From Bordetella parapertussis (GTDB lineage: Bacteria > Pseudomonadota > Gammaproteobacteria > Burkholderiales > SG8-41), in the NCBI GenBank assembly GCA_945863085.1, contig CAMBCD010000188.1, forward strand, positions 1 through 5,734: a stretch of DNA of 5,734 nt, in the 5' to 3' direction. Below are positions 5,326-5,734 of this stretch, piece by piece. How positions within the stretch are numbered: the first letter of the stretch is position 1; each line of letters opens with the position of its first letter. The notes under the pieces are model-generated. The model was given only the letters and a program-made list of their open reading frames with translations. It ran no database searches and was not told the origin of the DNA. A program made the translations under genes and the position numbers.

Positions 5326-5734
5326 ATGTTTTCCATCGAAGTCACGAGTCCCAAGGGGCAAAAAGAAAAAGTCGATTGCGCAATTGACTCCTGTTCCATC
5401 GGAAAGGGAGATGAAAATCTGGTGGTCGTGCGTGGCTGGTCGGTGGCCAAAAAACACGCGACGATCCGCCAGCGGCCTGACGGTTTTTATGTCGAGGATC
5501 ACGGCGCTATAGGCGGCACCGAAGTCAACGGCAAGAACATCGACGGACTGCATGGCCCGCTGAAGACCGGTGATGTGATCCTGATCGGCGGTTACAGCAT
5601 TTCCATTGACCAGTCGGGCGCCGCCGCCGCAGCGCAGCCGGTTAATGCTCCGGAAATTCGTGTCCAGCCAGCCGCACCGGCAGCACCCAGGCCGGCGCCC
5701 GCAGCCGCTGCACCGCTTGCCCCGCCCCCGGCTC
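5326..5734 (+). CDS. FHA-domain protein, N-terminal part (3' partial); possible FHA-fused CpaF/TadA ATPase
   Basis: The frame is open from the ATG at 5326 to the window end, giving 136 residues with no stop. Residues 1-95 form a forkhead-associated domain: SIGKGDENLVV (24-34), GWSVAKKHATI (37-47), DGFYVEDHGAIGGTEVNG (52-69) and LKTGDVILIGGYSI (79-92). From about 99 the protein is a Pro/Ala-rich linker, which implies a further domain downstream. FHA domains bind phosphothreonine peptides or other partners in the cytoplasm. In Tad loci of this style I would expect the rest to be the CpaF/TadA secretion ATPase, or a separate FHA protein followed by TadZ/CpaE; no ATPase motif is visible here. Canonical FHA contacts differ: Lys27 follows Gly26 instead of Arg, and Ala41 sits where the conserved Ser of S-[RK]-x-H is usual, while His44 and Asn68-Gly69 are kept. 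The FHA call is firm; the ATPase fusion is inference. Confidence 0.85.
   Translation, partial: MFSIEVTSPKGQKEKVDCAIDSCSIGKGDENLVVVRGWSVAKKHATIRQRPDGFYVEDHGAIGGTEVNGKNIDGLHGPLKTGDVILIGGYSISIDQSGAAAAAQPVNAPEIRVQPAAPAAPRPAPAAAAPLAPPPA

Overview
The window is a run of seven co-directional (+ strand) genes from a Tad (tight adherence, Flp-type type IVc) pilus locus. It is cut at both ends inside genes. No tRNA, rRNA, CRISPR array or insertion sequence is visible, and no gene-free stretch exceeds about 50 bases. The moderately high GC, the gene order and the style of the TadE/TadG-like proteins suggest a betaproteobacterium (Burkholderiales/Nitrosomonadales type). That placement is an inference and is not secure to family level.

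Layout: (1) 1-1058, the C-terminal 351 residues of a TadG/Tad-domain-like protein. (2) 1058-1828, a TadE-like pseudopilin with a class III prepilin leader. (3) 1870-2601, an exported protein of unknown function that appears to carry two copies of one small domain. (4) 2598-2843, a short Flp-like prepilin. (5) 2856-3878, the inner-membrane/periplasmic assembly protein CpaB (RcpC). (6) 3929-5302, the outer-membrane secretin CpaC (RcpA). (7) 5326 to the window end, an FHA domain followed by the start of a Pro/Ala linker. This last gene has no stop in the window and is probably the N-terminus of a larger cytoplasmic protein, possibly an FHA-fused CpaF/TadA ATPase.

Genes 1/2 and 3/4 overlap at stop/start codons (TGATG and ATGA), and the other gaps are 12 to 50 bases, so the whole set is probably one operon. 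The proposed division of labour is as follows. The secretin forms the outer-membrane pore and CpaB links it to the inner-membrane platform. The Flp-like and TadE-like proteins are processed by a prepilin peptidase that is not in the window. The TadG-like protein is probably an envelope or pilus-associated component. The FHA protein adds a possible phospho-signal or protein-interaction input on the cytoplasmic side.

The least explained items are the exported duplicated-domain protein, the non-canonical FHA recognition residues, the embedded Flp-like pilin with an unusual aromatic C-terminus, and a perfect 9-bp tandem duplication across the secretin stop codon.
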